Assembly: GCF_042682745.1 (NCBI RefSeq)
Contig: NZ_JBHUIO010000011.1
Span: forward strand, 577,545 to 641,544
Source: Tumebacillus_A lipolyticus
GTDB lineage: Bacteria > Bacillota > Bacilli > Tumebacillales > Tumebacillaceae
Direction: 5' to 3'
DNA: 64,000 bases
Under the pieces are notes generated by a model. It saw only the letters and a list, made by a program, of their open reading frames with translations, did no database searches and was not told the origin of the DNA. This document shows positions 16,633 through 24,812 of the stretch, in pieces (position 1 is the stretch's first letter; each line of letters starts with the position of its first letter). A program made the translations under genes and the position numbers.

Positions 16633-17040
16633 CTCCTCTCACTAAGCCGGATGTACAAAAACATCAACAACACCGTGCCGCACACAGCAAATTTGAACGG
16701 AGCGATCGGTTGCCCGTCCCTCGCCTGCGGTCATCCTGTCCATCTCCTCGCGCGTTTCGCACAAAACGTCTGATCGAGAGGAGAAATAAATTAAAATAAC
16801 TCGGATACGAATCCTCATAATTCACAAATAGAAAATATTTCACATGAGAAAATATTACACATCAATTCTACACTTGTCTATATTTTGTGCAATTTTTATT
16901 TCAGATCAGAGTTGTTACCTGCCCACTGCGCAGCACATCAGCCCCTTATTACAGGCGTTTTCACTCGCTGATCGCAAGAGCATCCGTATCATTCGTTACG
17001 CATCTGTGTATATCGATCCGCACAGCTCCTCGCAAAAGGA
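16633..17040. other. Intergenic region without a supported gene
   Basis: About 400 bases, with an A+T-rich core (16780-16900). I see no ribosome binding site attached to a coding-like frame and no tRNA. The MFS promoter is probably here, but no clear -35/-10 pair stands out. Confidence 0.6.
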
Positions 17041-17070
17041 AGAGCCCCTCGCGCTCTCGCAAGGGGCTCT
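17041..17070 (-). terminator. Stem-loop, likely terminator for the acetyltransferase gene
   Basis: AGAGCCCCT...AGGGGCTCT with an inner CG pair closes a short loop. On the minus strand it is followed by TCCTTTTGC, a modest T-run. It lies about 135 bases after the stop of the acetyltransferase gene. Confidence 0.6.
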
Positions 17071-17204
17071 TGGTGGATAGGGGGGTCAGGTGCTGATCTA
17101 TCGCCGCTGCCCACTCTCTCGATTCGACGTGTACACCCATGTTGCACGCGATGCGGGAGGTAGAACAATGGGAGCAGACGAGCGAAGATCATCCCCCCCT
17201 CCGC

Positions 17205-17663
17205 TCACACCTCGCGAAGATAAAGCCGCTCACCTGCTCCCGCTCCCAGCAGGGCGGGCAACTGCGCCACCTGCTGAAAACCCATTCGCTCAAAAAAGGG
17301 AGCTGTTCCCTCTGCCGAAAAGAGAAACAGGCGGCGCAGCGCCGCATCGCGCTCCGCATAGTACGCGCTCATGTCGGACAACAGCGCTCGAAACAGCTCC
17401 GAACCCAGCCCTTGCTGTCGGCGCGAGGCGATGATCCGCATGCCCGTCACCTGCGCCACCCCGAGCCGAATCCCTTCGCGCGGGCCCCATGTGGCAAGGC
17501 CGAGCAGAAAACCGCTCTCCTCGATCAACAGCGCGCGATCCACCTGCAGGTGCAACAGCGCATAGCGCTCCGCCTCCCCGATGTGCGGGCTCAGATGCTG
17601 TAAATAGTCTCGGATCAGAATTGACCTGTCCTGCTCTTCTGCCAATCGAATCGATCGAACCAC
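17205..17663 (-). CDS. GNAT-family N-acetyltransferase
   Basis: A 152-residue acetyltransferase. The acetyl-CoA loop is VTGMRIIASRRQQGLGSELF (about 85-104), with the RxxGxG/A signature as RQQGLG, and the C-terminal ERMGFQQVAQL block is the usual motif B. The GTG at 17663 follows GGGAGGAA by eight bases, better than any ATG upstream. Substrate unknown. Confidence 0.85.
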   Translation of the reverse strand: MVRSIRLAEEQDRSILIRDYLQHLSPHIGEAERYALLHLQVDRALLIEESGFLLGLATWGPREGIRLGVAQVTGMRIIASRRQQGLGSELFRALLSDMSAYYAERDAALRRLFLFSAEGTAPFFERMGFQQVAQLPALLGAGAGERLYLREV

Positions 17664-17771
17664 GATCAAACTTCCTCCCGTCCCCAAACAGAGTTTCACT
17701 ACACCGAACATATCTCGTCGAGTATAACCGATTCCTCAAAAGGATAACGAGCGGTATTTTTGCTCTGCCAT

Positions 17772-17802
17772 AAAAAAACCCTGCCCGAATCTCGGACAGG
17801 GT
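17772..17802 (-). terminator. Terminator of alaS
   Basis: ACCCTGTCCGA pairs with TCGGGCAGGGT around a three-base loop, followed by a run of T on the minus strand. Confidence 0.92.
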
Positions 17803-17818
17803 GGTGAACCATCTCGTT

Positions 17819-20440
17819 TTACAGCATCTTCGCGAGGATCGCCGATGCTTGATCGAGCGCCTCTTGCAACTTCGAAACATCTTTGCCGCCCGCCTGTGCC
17901 AGCTCCGGGCGACCGCCGCCGCCACCGCCGGTGATCGCAGCGACCTCTTTGACGATCTTGCCCGCCTGAATGCCGCGTGCGTTCAAATCCTTGGTGACCG
18001 CGACGACAAACGACACTTTGTCCCCTTGTGCCGCTCCGAGCACGATGACGCCAGACTCGATGCGGTTTTTCATGTCGTCGGCAATGTTGCGCAGGCCGTC
18101 CATGTCCACACCGTCAAGCTTGACTGCCAAGAACGGCACGCCGGACACTTCGGTCAGTTGGTTCAACAGGTTGGACACTTCACCTGCTGCCAGCTTGCCC
18201 TTCAGGCTTTCGATCTCTTTGCTCAGCTCTTTGATGTTCGCCTGCAGGTTGTCGATCCGGCTCGGCAGATCGTTGACGTTGGCGCGGAGCTTGCCAGCCG
18301 CCTCTTGGAGCAACCGCTCTTGATCGACGACAAACTCATACGCACCTTTGCCTGTCACCGCCTCGACGCGGCGGATGCCCGCCCCGATCGAAGACTCGGA
18401 GACCAGTTTGAACAGGCCGATCTCGCCGGTTGAGGCAACGTGACAGCCACCGCACAGCTCCACCGAGTAATCGCCCGCTTTGACCACGCGGACGATGTCG
18501 CCATATTTCTCCCCGAACAGCGCCATCGCACCCAGCTTTTTCGCATCGTCGATCTGCATTTCGTTGATCTCGACCGCTTCGTTCGCCCAGATCTGCTCGT
18601 TGACTTTGCGCTCCACCTCAGCCATCTCCTCCGGCGTCATCCCCGACAAGTGCGAGAAGTCGAAGCGCAGGCGATCCGGTCCGACCAGCGATCCAGCCTG
18701 GGCGACATGCTCGCCGAGCACTTCGCGCAGCGCCTTGTGCAACAGGTGCGTCGCCGTATGGTTGCGGGTGATGCTCACGCGGCGCTCATAGTCGATCGAC
18801 GCCTCGACGGTCGAAAGCGCAGCCACCGTTCCGGACATAACTTTCGCTTTGTGCAGGTTGTATCCGTTCGGCGCTTTCTGCACGTCGGTGACTTGCACGA
18901 TCGCCGACTCGCCGACGGTGATCAGCCCGATGTCTGCCACCTGACCGCCCGACTCTGCGTAAAACGGCGTTTGGTCGAGGAACAGCTCGATCTCGTCCCC
19001 CTCGTGCGCCTCGGTGACGATGTTGCCCTCTTTGATCAGCGCCAACACCTGTGCACCTGCTGCCGTCTCGCGATAGCCGACAAAGTCGGAGCTGATCTTC
19101 AGCTCGTCATAGAGGCTGGTCTGCACCGCCATCGATGCCACATCTTTGCGAGCTGCGCGCGCGCGCTCCCGCTGTTCGTTCAATGCGCTTTCAAAACCTT
19201 CGCGGTCGATGCTGATCCCCTGCTCGGCGCAGATATCTTCCGTCAGGTCGATCGGGAAGCCGTATGTGTCGTACAGGCGGAACGCCTCTTCGCCCGGCAG
19301 GACCGACTTGCCTTCCTCCTTCACGCGCTTGAGGACATCGGCGAGCAGATTTTCCCCATCTGCGAGCGTGACGTGGAAGCGCTCCTCTTCCGCCTTGACG
19401 ACGCGCTCGATAAACTCGCGCTTCTCCACCACTTCCGGATAGTGATCGCCCATGATCTCGCCCACCAGCGAGACGAGGGTGTACATGAACGGCTTTTCGA
19501 TCCCGAGCACTTTGCCGCAGCGAACCGCGCGGCGCAGCAGGCGGCGGATGACATAGCCGCGACCTTCGTTGGACGGCAGCGCGCCATCGCCGATGGAGAA
19601 GGTCACCGTGCGCAGATGGTCGGCGATCACTTTAAACGCGACGTCCCACTCCGCCTTTTCCCGATATGGCTTGCCAGCGAGGCGCGCCGTCTCCTGGATG
19701 ATCGGCTGGAACAGGTCGGTGTCAAAGTTGGTCTCCACCCCTTGCAGGATCAGGCAGAGGCGCTCAAGGCCGGAGCCGGTATCGATGTTTTTCTTCGGCA
19801 GCTCGGTGTAGGAACCGTCTGCGTTGTGGTTGAACTGTGTGAACACGAGGTTCCAAAACTCAAGGTAGCGCTCGCCATCATGGTTGTCCGGATGGAACAC
19901 ATCATCCTTGCCCATCTCCGGCTTCAGGTCATAGAAGAGCTCAGAGCAGGGGCCGCACGGACCTTCGCCGATCTCCCAGAAGTTGTCCTCTTCGGTGCGC
20001 GCGATGCGCTCAGCAGGCAGGCCGATCTCATTCGTCCAATAGCCGAACGCTTCGTCATCTTTGGTGTGCACCGTCACATAGATGCGGTTTTTGTCAAAGC
20101 CGAGCGCCTCTGTAGCAAACTCCCATGCCCAGTGAATCGCCTCTTTTTTGAAATAGTCGCCGATCGAAAAGTTGCCGAGCATCTCAAACATCGTCTGATG
20201 TCTTGCCGTCTTGCCCACATTTTCGATGTCGTTGGTGCGGATGCACTTTTGCGAGTTGGTCAGGCGCGGATTTTTCGGAATCTCGCTGCCGTCAAAATAC
20301 TTTTTCAGCGGCGCCATCCCCGCGTTGATCCAGAGCAAAGACGGGTCGTTGTACGGCACCAGCGAAGCGCTCGGCACGACCTCATGCCCTTTTGATTCAA
20401 AGAATTGGAGCCAGCGTTTGCGAATTTCGGACGACTTCAT
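17819..20440 (-). CDS. alaS: Alanyl-tRNA synthetase
   Basis: An 873-residue cytosolic enzyme that charges tRNA-Ala and hydrolyses mischarged Ser/Gly-tRNA. The class II catalytic core is at the N-terminus (EIRKRWLQFFESKGHEVVPSAS, then motif 2 region RHQTMFEMLGNFSIGDY). The editing domain carries HTATHLLH (about 560-567) and CGGCHVASTGEIG (about 664-676), which bind zinc. The C-terminal DHHA1/C-Ala part ends with the Gly-rich GGGGGGRPELAQAGG. Length is normal. It is preceded by a T-box leader with its own promoter. Confidence 0.98.
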   Translation of the reverse strand: MKSSEIRKRWLQFFESKGHEVVPSASLVPYNDPSLLWINAGMAPLKKYFDGSEIPKNPRLTNSQKCIRTNDIENVGKTARHQTMFEMLGNFSIGDYFKKEAIHWAWEFATEALGFDKNRIYVTVHTKDDEAFGYWTNEIGLPAERIARTEEDNFWEIGEGPCGPCSELFYDLKPEMGKDDVFHPDNHDGERYLEFWNLVFTQFNHNADGSYTELPKKNIDTGSGLERLCLILQGVETNFDTDLFQPIIQETARLAGKPYREKAEWDVAFKVIADHLRTVTFSIGDGALPSNEGRGYVIRRLLRRAVRCGKVLGIEKPFMYTLVSLVGEIMGDHYPEVVEKREFIERVVKAEEERFHVTLADGENLLADVLKRVKEEGKSVLPGEEAFRLYDTYGFPIDLTEDICAEQGISIDREGFESALNEQRERARAARKDVASMAVQTSLYDELKISSDFVGYRETAAGAQVLALIKEGNIVTEAHEGDEIELFLDQTPFYAESGGQVADIGLITVGESAIVQVTDVQKAPNGYNLHKAKVMSGTVAALSTVEASIDYERRVSITRNHTATHLLHKALREVLGEHVAQAGSLVGPDRLRFDFSHLSGMTPEEMAEVERKVNEQIWANEAVEINEMQIDDAKKLGAMALFGEKYGDIVRVVKAGDYSVELCGGCHVASTGEIGLFKLVSESSIGAGIRRVEAVTGKGAYEFVVDQERLLQEAAGKLRANVNDLPSRIDNLQANIKELSKEIESLKGKLAAGEVSNLLNQLTEVSGVPFLAVKLDGVDMDGLRNIADDMKNRIESGVIVLGAAQGDKVSFVVAVTKDLNARGIQAGKIVKEVAAITGGGGGGRPELAQAGGKDVSKLQEALDQASAILAKML

Positions 20441-20503
20441 TCTGATTTCCCTCCTAAGTTGGTGACAGACAGAGTGTTGTTGACAGACAGAGTAAAGAGC
20501 AAT

Positions 20504-20768
20504 AAAAAAAGCCTTTCATCCCCAAAACAGGGACGAAAGGCGTTGTGCACTCTCGCGGTACCACCCTGATTACCGATCGCAACAGCATGATCGGTCACCT
20601 CAGATGTGCGCTAACGGACACAAGCCGGCAGGTTTTGCCTGCGCTCAGAAAGCAGCGTTCGGGCACTCCTCACTGAAGAATCCTCGCAGCCCATGGGATT
20701 CTCTCTCTGCCAGCGGAACTTGCCGTACTTTTCTTTCCTCTTCGCGTTGATTGCTTTTTTGCTTCGGT
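20504..20768 (-). ncRNA. T-box leader (alanine) of alaS
   Basis: On the minus strand the conserved T-box GGTGGTACCGCG (20565-20554) is followed by a terminator hairpin GCCTTTCGTCC...GGATGAAAGGC and seven T (20541-20504). An AGTACGG...GCTGGCAGAGAG region upstream fits stem I. Uncharged tRNA-Ala pairing with the T-box would stop terminator formation. Ala specificity is inferred from the downstream alaS; I could not fix the specifier triplet by eye (GCT or GCG candidates near 20690). Confidence 0.93.
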
Positions 20769-20772
20769 CTCT

Positions 20773-20801
20773 ATTATAGAAGCAGGAAGCCATTTCGTAA
20801 A
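20773..20801 (-). promoter_or_regulatory. Promoter of the alaS T-box transcript
   Basis: Minus strand TTTACG (20801-20796), 17-base spacer, perfect TATAAT (20778-20773). Confidence 0.85.
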
Positions 20802-20887
20802 GAGCGACCGTTTGACCGTTTATGTTCATCTTTCCCAATCGGGGAAAATTACATGCCTCCTAGTCAAATTTTCCCCCTTTTGAAACA

Positions 20888-20916
20888 TTTACAACACAAC
20901 ATACGTCCTATATAAT
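20888..20916 (+). promoter_or_regulatory. Strong plus-strand promoter far upstream of the repeat-peptide gene
   Basis: TTTACA (20888-20893), 17-base spacer, TATAAT (20911-20916). The expected start is near 20923, about 345 bases before the ATG of the repeat peptide, so it makes either a long leader or a separate RNA. Confidence 0.8.
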
Positions 20917-20922
20917 GTGGGC

Positions 20923-21147
20923 ATATTGCACCATGATAGTTTTTTCAGAATATTATATGATATAAACACCAACAAGAATAAGTAACATTTTTATCTATCA
21001 ATTTCTTTCTTACCGATCCGATGTTCGGGGAAGGAACCGTTGCAGGACAAGCGGTTGACGAAAAGAGGTGGGGACTCGCTGGCTCTATTTTCGTTATAGA
21101 ATTCAGACACTTTTAAAGTAAACTAGCTTCCCTTTTAGTTCTTAGCC
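20923..21147 (+). ncRNA. Possible structured leader or small RNA, no gene seen
   Basis: The transcript predicted from the 20888 promoter is A/T-rich except for a G-rich island at about 21015-21090. That island holds a hairpin AACCGTTG / CAA-G-CGGTT (21035-21056) and the run GAGGTGGGGACTCGCTGGC. I compared it mentally with known riboswitch cores (SAM, c-di-GMP, glmS, ydaO) and found no convincing match. It may be a cis-acting element of the peptide gene or an independent RNA. Weak evidence. Confidence 0.35.
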
Positions 21148-21176
21148 TTGTCACCGCTTGTGAATTATGATATATT
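21148..21176 (+). promoter_or_regulatory. Proximal promoter of the repeat-peptide gene
   Basis: TTGTCA (21148-21153), 17-base spacer, TATATT (21171-21176). The start would be near 21183, leaving a leader of about 87 bases that contains two inverted repeats. Confidence 0.7.
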
Positions 21177-21218
21177 CTTGTTGATGACAGTGTTATTTTT
21201 CTATTTCAATGATTTGAA

Positions 21219-21252
21219 GTAGTGATTAACTACGTCTCTTGTCCTAGGACAA
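21219..21252. promoter_or_regulatory. Two inverted repeats before the repeat-peptide gene
   Basis: GTAGT-gatta-ACTAC (21219-21233) is followed by the perfect 14-base palindrome TTGTCCTAGGACAA (21239-21252). The latter ends two bases before the AAGGAGG ribosome binding site, so a protein bound there, or a hairpin in the RNA, could control translation or transcription. A GTAGT-attc-ACTAC repeat lies before the TPR-XRE gene at 58890. Confidence 0.6.
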
Positions 21253-21269
21253 CAAGGAGGAATTCAACC

Positions 21270-21482
21270 ATGAAGAAAACGCTCGCAATCCTCAGCTTGG
21301 CTATCGCTTTGGCAGCGATCGCGACTCCCTATGTCATCATCCGCGGTGACAGCATGGTCGCAGCGAAACATGTCATCATCCGTGGTGACAGCATTCAAAA
21401 TGAAGTGATCATCCGTGGTGATGATCTGGTAGCAGCGGTCGCACCGAGAGTGATCATCCGCGGTGACGCTGCAAGCGCCTAA
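21270..21482 (+). CDS. Secreted precursor with four VIIRGD repeats, candidate multi-copy signalling peptide
   Basis: A 70-residue precursor. Residues 1-19 form a signal peptide (MKK, then a Leu/Ala/Ile core). The rest carries VIIRGD four times, at residues 22-27, 35-40, 46-51 and 61-66, separated by short unlike linkers (SMVAAKH, SIQNE, DLVAAVAPR). The residue before each copy varies (Y, H, E, R) and the one after is S, S, D, A. Third-position codon changes between copies (ATCCGC or ATCCGT; GTCATC or GTGATC) suggest protein-level selection. AAGGAGG lies nine bases before the ATG; a strong terminator follows. The layout (Sec export, repeated short cassette) is that of a processed peptide pheromone precursor, like Phr peptides but multi-copy. 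No known family recognised; receptor unknown. Confidence 0.85.
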   Translation: MKKTLAILSLAIALAAIATPYVIIRGDSMVAAKHVIIRGDSIQNEVIIRGDDLVAAVAPRVIIRGDAASA

Positions 21483-21502
21483 CCCCACTTTTAAACAAAA
21501 AC

Positions 21503-21530
21503 CATCTGACACCTGTCAGATGGTTTTTTC
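21503..21530 (+). terminator. Terminator of the repeat-peptide gene
   Basis: CCATCTGAC-acct-GTCAGATGG followed by six T: a strong intrinsic terminator 20 bases after the stop. Confidence 0.95.
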
Positions 21531-21579
21531 GCGTCCTGTCCGCATCGCTGCATCGCTGCATCGCTGACGCTTGAAAAGC

Positions 21580-21630
21580 AAAAAAGAGCCGGTCCGGTCA
21601 CATCTGTGCACCCAGGATCAGCTCTTTTAC
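21580..21630 (-). terminator. Terminator after ndoA
   Basis: On the minus strand AAAAGAGCTGATCC is partly complementary to GGACCGGCTCTTTTTT with a long loop; T-run at the end. Directly abuts the ndoA stop. Confidence 0.75.
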
Positions 21631-21981
21631 TTAAAACTCAATGAGCCCCAAAGAGATCATGAGAGACTCGTTCACTCTTGCCATCAGCTCATCATCAAGA
21701 TGAGTGATCTTATCGGTCAACCGCTGTTTATCGATCGTGCGGACCTGTTCCAACAAAATGACGGAGTCGCGATCCAAACCGTAAGTTTTGGCGTCTATTT
21801 CCACATGGGTAGGCAGCTTCGCCTTCTCGATCTGCGCGGTAATCGCAGCGACAATCACCGTGGGGCTAAATCGATTGCCGATGTCGTTCTGTATGATGAG
21901 GACTGGTCGAAACCCGCCCTGCTCCGATCCTACGACGGGCGATAAATCAGCAAAATAGATGTCGCCGCGCTTCACATTCAC
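21631..21981 (-). CDS. ndoA: mRNA interferase EndoA (MazF family toxin)
   Basis: A 116-residue PemK/MazF-fold endoribonuclease. It is nearly colinear with B. subtilis EndoA: N-terminal VKRGDIYFADLSPVVGSEQGG, then RPVLIIQNDIGNRFSPTVIVAAIT and the C-terminal TIDKQRLTDKI. That family cuts single-stranded RNA at UACAU-type sites. Start is a GTG with GGGGTG six bases upstream. It follows the antitoxin gene by three bases and lies in the conserved acpS-ydcC-alr-ndoAI-ndoA order. Confidence 0.96.
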   Translation of the reverse strand: MNVKRGDIYFADLSPVVGSEQGGFRPVLIIQNDIGNRFSPTVIVAAITAQIEKAKLPTHVEIDAKTYGLDRDSVILLEQVRTIDKQRLTDKITHLDDELMARVNESLMISLGLIEF

Positions 21982-21984
21982 CGA

Positions 21985-22257
21985 CTACACCCCGCTAACT
22001 AAACGGTCTAGAGTTGTCTCCGCCTCTTCCTCCGCCAAAAACGCTTCTGATGCGATGTTAAGGTTAATCTTCGCCATCTCCAGATAACCTTTTTGCAAAG
22101 ACTCCCGAATATAGCGCTTCTTTCTCTCTTGCAGGTACAAATTCATAGCTTCGCGAATGAACTCGCTGCGGTTCAGGTTCTCCTTCTCCACAATGCCGTC
22201 CACTTCCTGCAACAGATGATTTGGTACACTAACCATAATGCGTTTGGTGTTGGACAA
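21985..22257 (-). CDS. ndoAI: EndoAI antitoxin (ribbon-helix-helix)
   Basis: A 90-residue antitoxin. The N-terminal ribbon-helix-helix (KRIMVSVPNHLLQEVDGIV) would bind DNA, and the C-terminal GYLEMAKINLNIASEAFLAEEEAETTLDRLVSG matches the toxin-binding region of EndoAI. The start chosen is a TTG at 22257 with GGAGGT eight bases before it; no better ATG precedes it. Co-transcribed with ndoA. Confidence 0.93.
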   Translation of the reverse strand: MSNTKRIMVSVPNHLLQEVDGIVEKENLNRSEFIREAMNLYLQERKKRYIRESLQKGYLEMAKINLNIASEAFLAEEEAETTLDRLVSGV

Positions 22258-22385
22258 AACGCGGCACCTCCAAGCAACAATACAGTCCCTTTTCTCAAGA
22301 CACCCACCACGTATTATACCCATCTTAGCCTCAGTATGTCAAAGCTGATCAGGTTTCATACCAGTATTGACCAGAGGTGGCAACA

Positions 22386-23546
22386 TCACATCGTGCGGAT
22401 CTGGATCGTCTTGCCGCGCTGTTGATAGAGCCGCGGAACCCTGCGCCCCAGCGCACAGCAGACCTCATAGGAGATCGTGCCGATCTTCTCCGCCACCTCA
22501 TCGAGCGAGATCTCATCATCGCCCTGCTTGCCGTACAGCACAACCTCATCGCCAGACGCAACCCCCTCGACACCTGTCACGTCGAGCATCAGCTGATCCA
22601 TGCAAACCCGTCCGATCACCGGGACGCGCACCCCGCGCACCAGCGCTTCCCCTCTGTTCGACAGGAGGCGAGAGTAGCCATCCGCGTAGCCGACCGGCAC
22701 GGTGGCGATCAGGGAAGGCACTTTCGTTTCAAACGTAGCGCCATAAGAGATCTTGGTGCCCGCTGGCACCTCTTTCAACTGTACCACCTGCGACACAAAG
22801 CGCAGGACGTGCTTCAGCTCCACCCCTTTGGGAATCTCCTGTGACGGGTAGTAGCCGTACAGGGAGAGACCGAGGCGGACCAGGTTGCCCGGCGCATCGC
22901 CATACTGCAAAATGCCCGCACTATTTGATATATGCCGATACGGGATATTCAGACCCGCTTGCTGCAAACGTTGCTGAAGCTCTGCAAAGCGATCGATCTG
23001 CTCTTCCGCATAGGGGGAGTCCAATTCATCCGATGTAGCGAAGTGAGTGTACACCCCTTCGAGCAAGATGCCAGGCATGTCCATCGCCCGCTGTGCAAAA
23101 TCTACCGCTTCGTCAAGGTCGGTAAGCCCGAGACGCCCCATGCCCGTGTCGACCTTCAGATGAACCTTGGCCCGCCGTCCTCTTCTGAGCGCCGCCTCGT
23201 TGAGCGCGCTGAGCAGCTCGGAGGTGAAGACCGTCTGGGTCAACCCGTAGGCGACGACCGCATCGGCGCAGTCGTTCGGTGTGTAGCCCAAGATCAGGAT
23301 CGGTGCTGTGATGCCCGCTTCACGAAGTTCGATTCCTTCGTCGGCCGCCGCTACTCCTAGGTATTCGACTCCATGTTGCAATGCGATCTCCGCCACCTGC
23401 AACGCGCCGTGTCCATAGCCATTCGCCTTGACCACCGCCATCATCTTGGTTCCTGCGGGGAGGATCTCTTTGATCGCCCGCGCGTTGTCCGCAATCGCGT
23501 CCAGGTCAATTTCCGCCCATGTCGGCCGTACAAACATCTGCTCCAC
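22386..23546 (-). CDS. alr: Alanine racemase
   Basis: A 386-residue PLP enzyme making D-alanine for the cell wall. The PLP lysine lies in AVVKANGYGHG (about residue 40), and the catalytic tyrosine in VGYADGYSR (about 273). The C-terminal beta domain contains GRVCMDQLMLDVT. Length is normal. The start appears to be GTG (23546) with a weak site; an ATG three codons later is an alternative. Confidence 0.96.
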   Translation of the reverse strand: MEQMFVRPTWAEIDLDAIADNARAIKEILPAGTKMMAVVKANGYGHGALQVAEIALQHGVEYLGVAAADEGIELREAGITAPILILGYTPNDCADAVVAYGLTQTVFTSELLSALNEAALRRGRRAKVHLKVDTGMGRLGLTDLDEAVDFAQRAMDMPGILLEGVYTHFATSDELDSPYAEEQIDRFAELQQRLQQAGLNIPYRHISNSAGILQYGDAPGNLVRLGLSLYGYYPSQEIPKGVELKHVLRFVSQVVQLKEVPAGTKISYGATFETKVPSLIATVPVGYADGYSRLLSNRGEALVRGVRVPVIGRVCMDQLMLDVTGVEGVASGDEVVLYGKQGDDEISLDEVAEKIGTISYEVCCALGRRVPRLYQQRGKTIQIRTM

Positions 23547-23631
23547 TCGTGATTCACCGTCCTACTTGGATCTGTTACTCTGTTTGATGTTATCTGTAAG
23601 TTTTCGACAGTTTGTTGTGGATACCTGCTGC

Positions 23632-23676
23632 AAAAATGGGGTGCCGTGTAGGAGCGACACCCCATTTTGTTCGTAT
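23632..23676 (-). terminator. Terminator after the YdcC-like lipoprotein gene
   Basis: AAAATGGGGTGTCG pairs with GGCACCCCATTTTTGC on the minus strand. It separates ydcC from alr, so alr probably has its own promoter or depends on read-through. Confidence 0.85.
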
Positions 23677-23683
23677 GCTGCGT

Positions 23684-24691
23684 TTATTTTCCTACCGTAC
23701 CGATCATCGATTGGGCGACGCGCACCATCTCGGCAACCGGAAGCTTGCCGGTCAAAGAAAATTCAACATTGTTGTGAAACCAGTGCATCGAACGCGTCTG
23801 GCCCCCCTCTACTTCGGAAAGCACAGCGGTGGTTCCCCAGAGGTCGACGATCTCTCCATCGCGCAGCACCGAGTCTTGCGCCGCCGGGCGCTGTTCGATG
23901 ATCGTGAACGGATCGTTGCCAGCGAAGCGCAGCATCACGCTGTTTTGCGTCTCTTGCGTCTCCAGCATCTTCACGCCTTCCGGAAGATAGCGCGGCTCGA
24001 TGATGCCAAAATCTTTTGCGCCTGCCATGACCGGCTTCGCATCGGCCGGTGCGAGCGCCATCGCCGCATCGGCAGTAAAGTTTTCTTTCTTCAAGTTTAC
24101 CCCAGTGGTGAACGAATCAAAATCGACGGAGAGCACCGATTTATCGTTTTTGTCGAAGAGGGCGACTTGCATCGGATACAAGTTCTTTTCGTTCAGGATC
24201 ACCTGCTGCGTTGCGACGAGCGGATTTTCCGGCTCCATCTTCATCCTGAACGACATCTTCCCTTCTGCCGCATCATAGGTGAGCGATTTGCTCTTCAAGA
24301 TGCGGTCGATCGCCGCATGATAAAGGTAGATATGGCCCTGGTTTTCCGCCCAGTCCCCTTTAAAGCGAAAGCTTTTTTTCAGCTGTGGCGATACGACAAA
24401 AATGCCGTCATCATTTTTGACGATCACCTGGGTGATGTCTTTCGGGTCGTTGCCCAGCGCGATGCGGTAATAGTTCGGTGCCATATACCAAGTTTCGATA
24501 TAGTACTTCTGCTGGCTGTTATGCGCCGAGACGGTCATCGTCGCTTTCGACTCATAGCTTTTCAAACTTTCTTTAAAACTTGTCAGATCTTTCATCACCG
24601 TCTCTTGATCCTTCTTCCCGCAACCGACCAGAGCGAGACTGAGTACCAGCACGGTGACGAGAACGAGATACACAGAATTCTTGATCCTCAA
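23684..24691 (-). CDS. ydcC: LolA-like lipoprotein, YdcC/GerS type
   Basis: A 335-residue lipoprotein: signal peptide with lipobox ALVGC at about residues 20-24. The remainder is a LolA/LppX-like beta fold, with a YIETWYMAPNYYRI block and a C-terminal DUF4367-like region ending with HNNVEFSLTGKL. In Bacillus, ydcC lies between acpS and alr and is tied to sporulation; GerS of clostridia is a related protein. Same position here. Acts on the outer face of the membrane; the ligand is unknown. Confidence 0.87.
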   Translation of the reverse strand: MRIKNSVYLVLVTVLVLSLALVGCGKKDQETVMKDLTSFKESLKSYESKATMTVSAHNSQQKYYIETWYMAPNYYRIALGNDPKDITQVIVKNDDGIFVVSPQLKKSFRFKGDWAENQGHIYLYHAAIDRILKSKSLTYDAAEGKMSFRMKMEPENPLVATQQVILNEKNLYPMQVALFDKNDKSVLSVDFDSFTTGVNLKKENFTADAAMALAPADAKPVMAGAKDFGIIEPRYLPEGVKMLETQETQNSVMLRFAGNDPFTIIEQRPAAQDSVLRDGEIVDLWGTTAVLSEVEGGQTRSMHWFHNNVEFSLTGKLPVAEMVRVAQSMIGTVGK

Positions 24692-24812
24692 TTCTCTCTC
24701 CCCCTTACCATTTTCGACAGGAGGATATTTCCTGTCGCAATTCCCCGGGAAATATCATGAGGGAGCGATGCTCCCTCCGCACTGGTACATGTCTATTCTC
24801 GTCCGACTGGCT

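Noticed and set aside
16844..17080. 78-codon plus-strand frame in the gap before the acetyltransferase
   Set aside because: No ribosome binding site, and its 3' part overlaps the terminator-like stem-loop.
18440..20395. 651-codon open frame on the plus strand
   Set aside because: It is exactly antisense to alaS, whose identity is certain; the frame is open only because of the codon bias of alaS.
21015..21090. Known riboswitch (SAM, c-di-GMP or glmS) from GAGGTGGGGAC and GTTGACGA
   Set aside because: Only short resemblances; the conserved cores of these classes are missing.
21333..21467. RGD repeats as host integrin ligands
   Set aside because: RGD is present four times, but the repeat unit is VIIRGD in a tiny secreted precursor of an apparently environmental Firmicute; nothing else suggests host contact.
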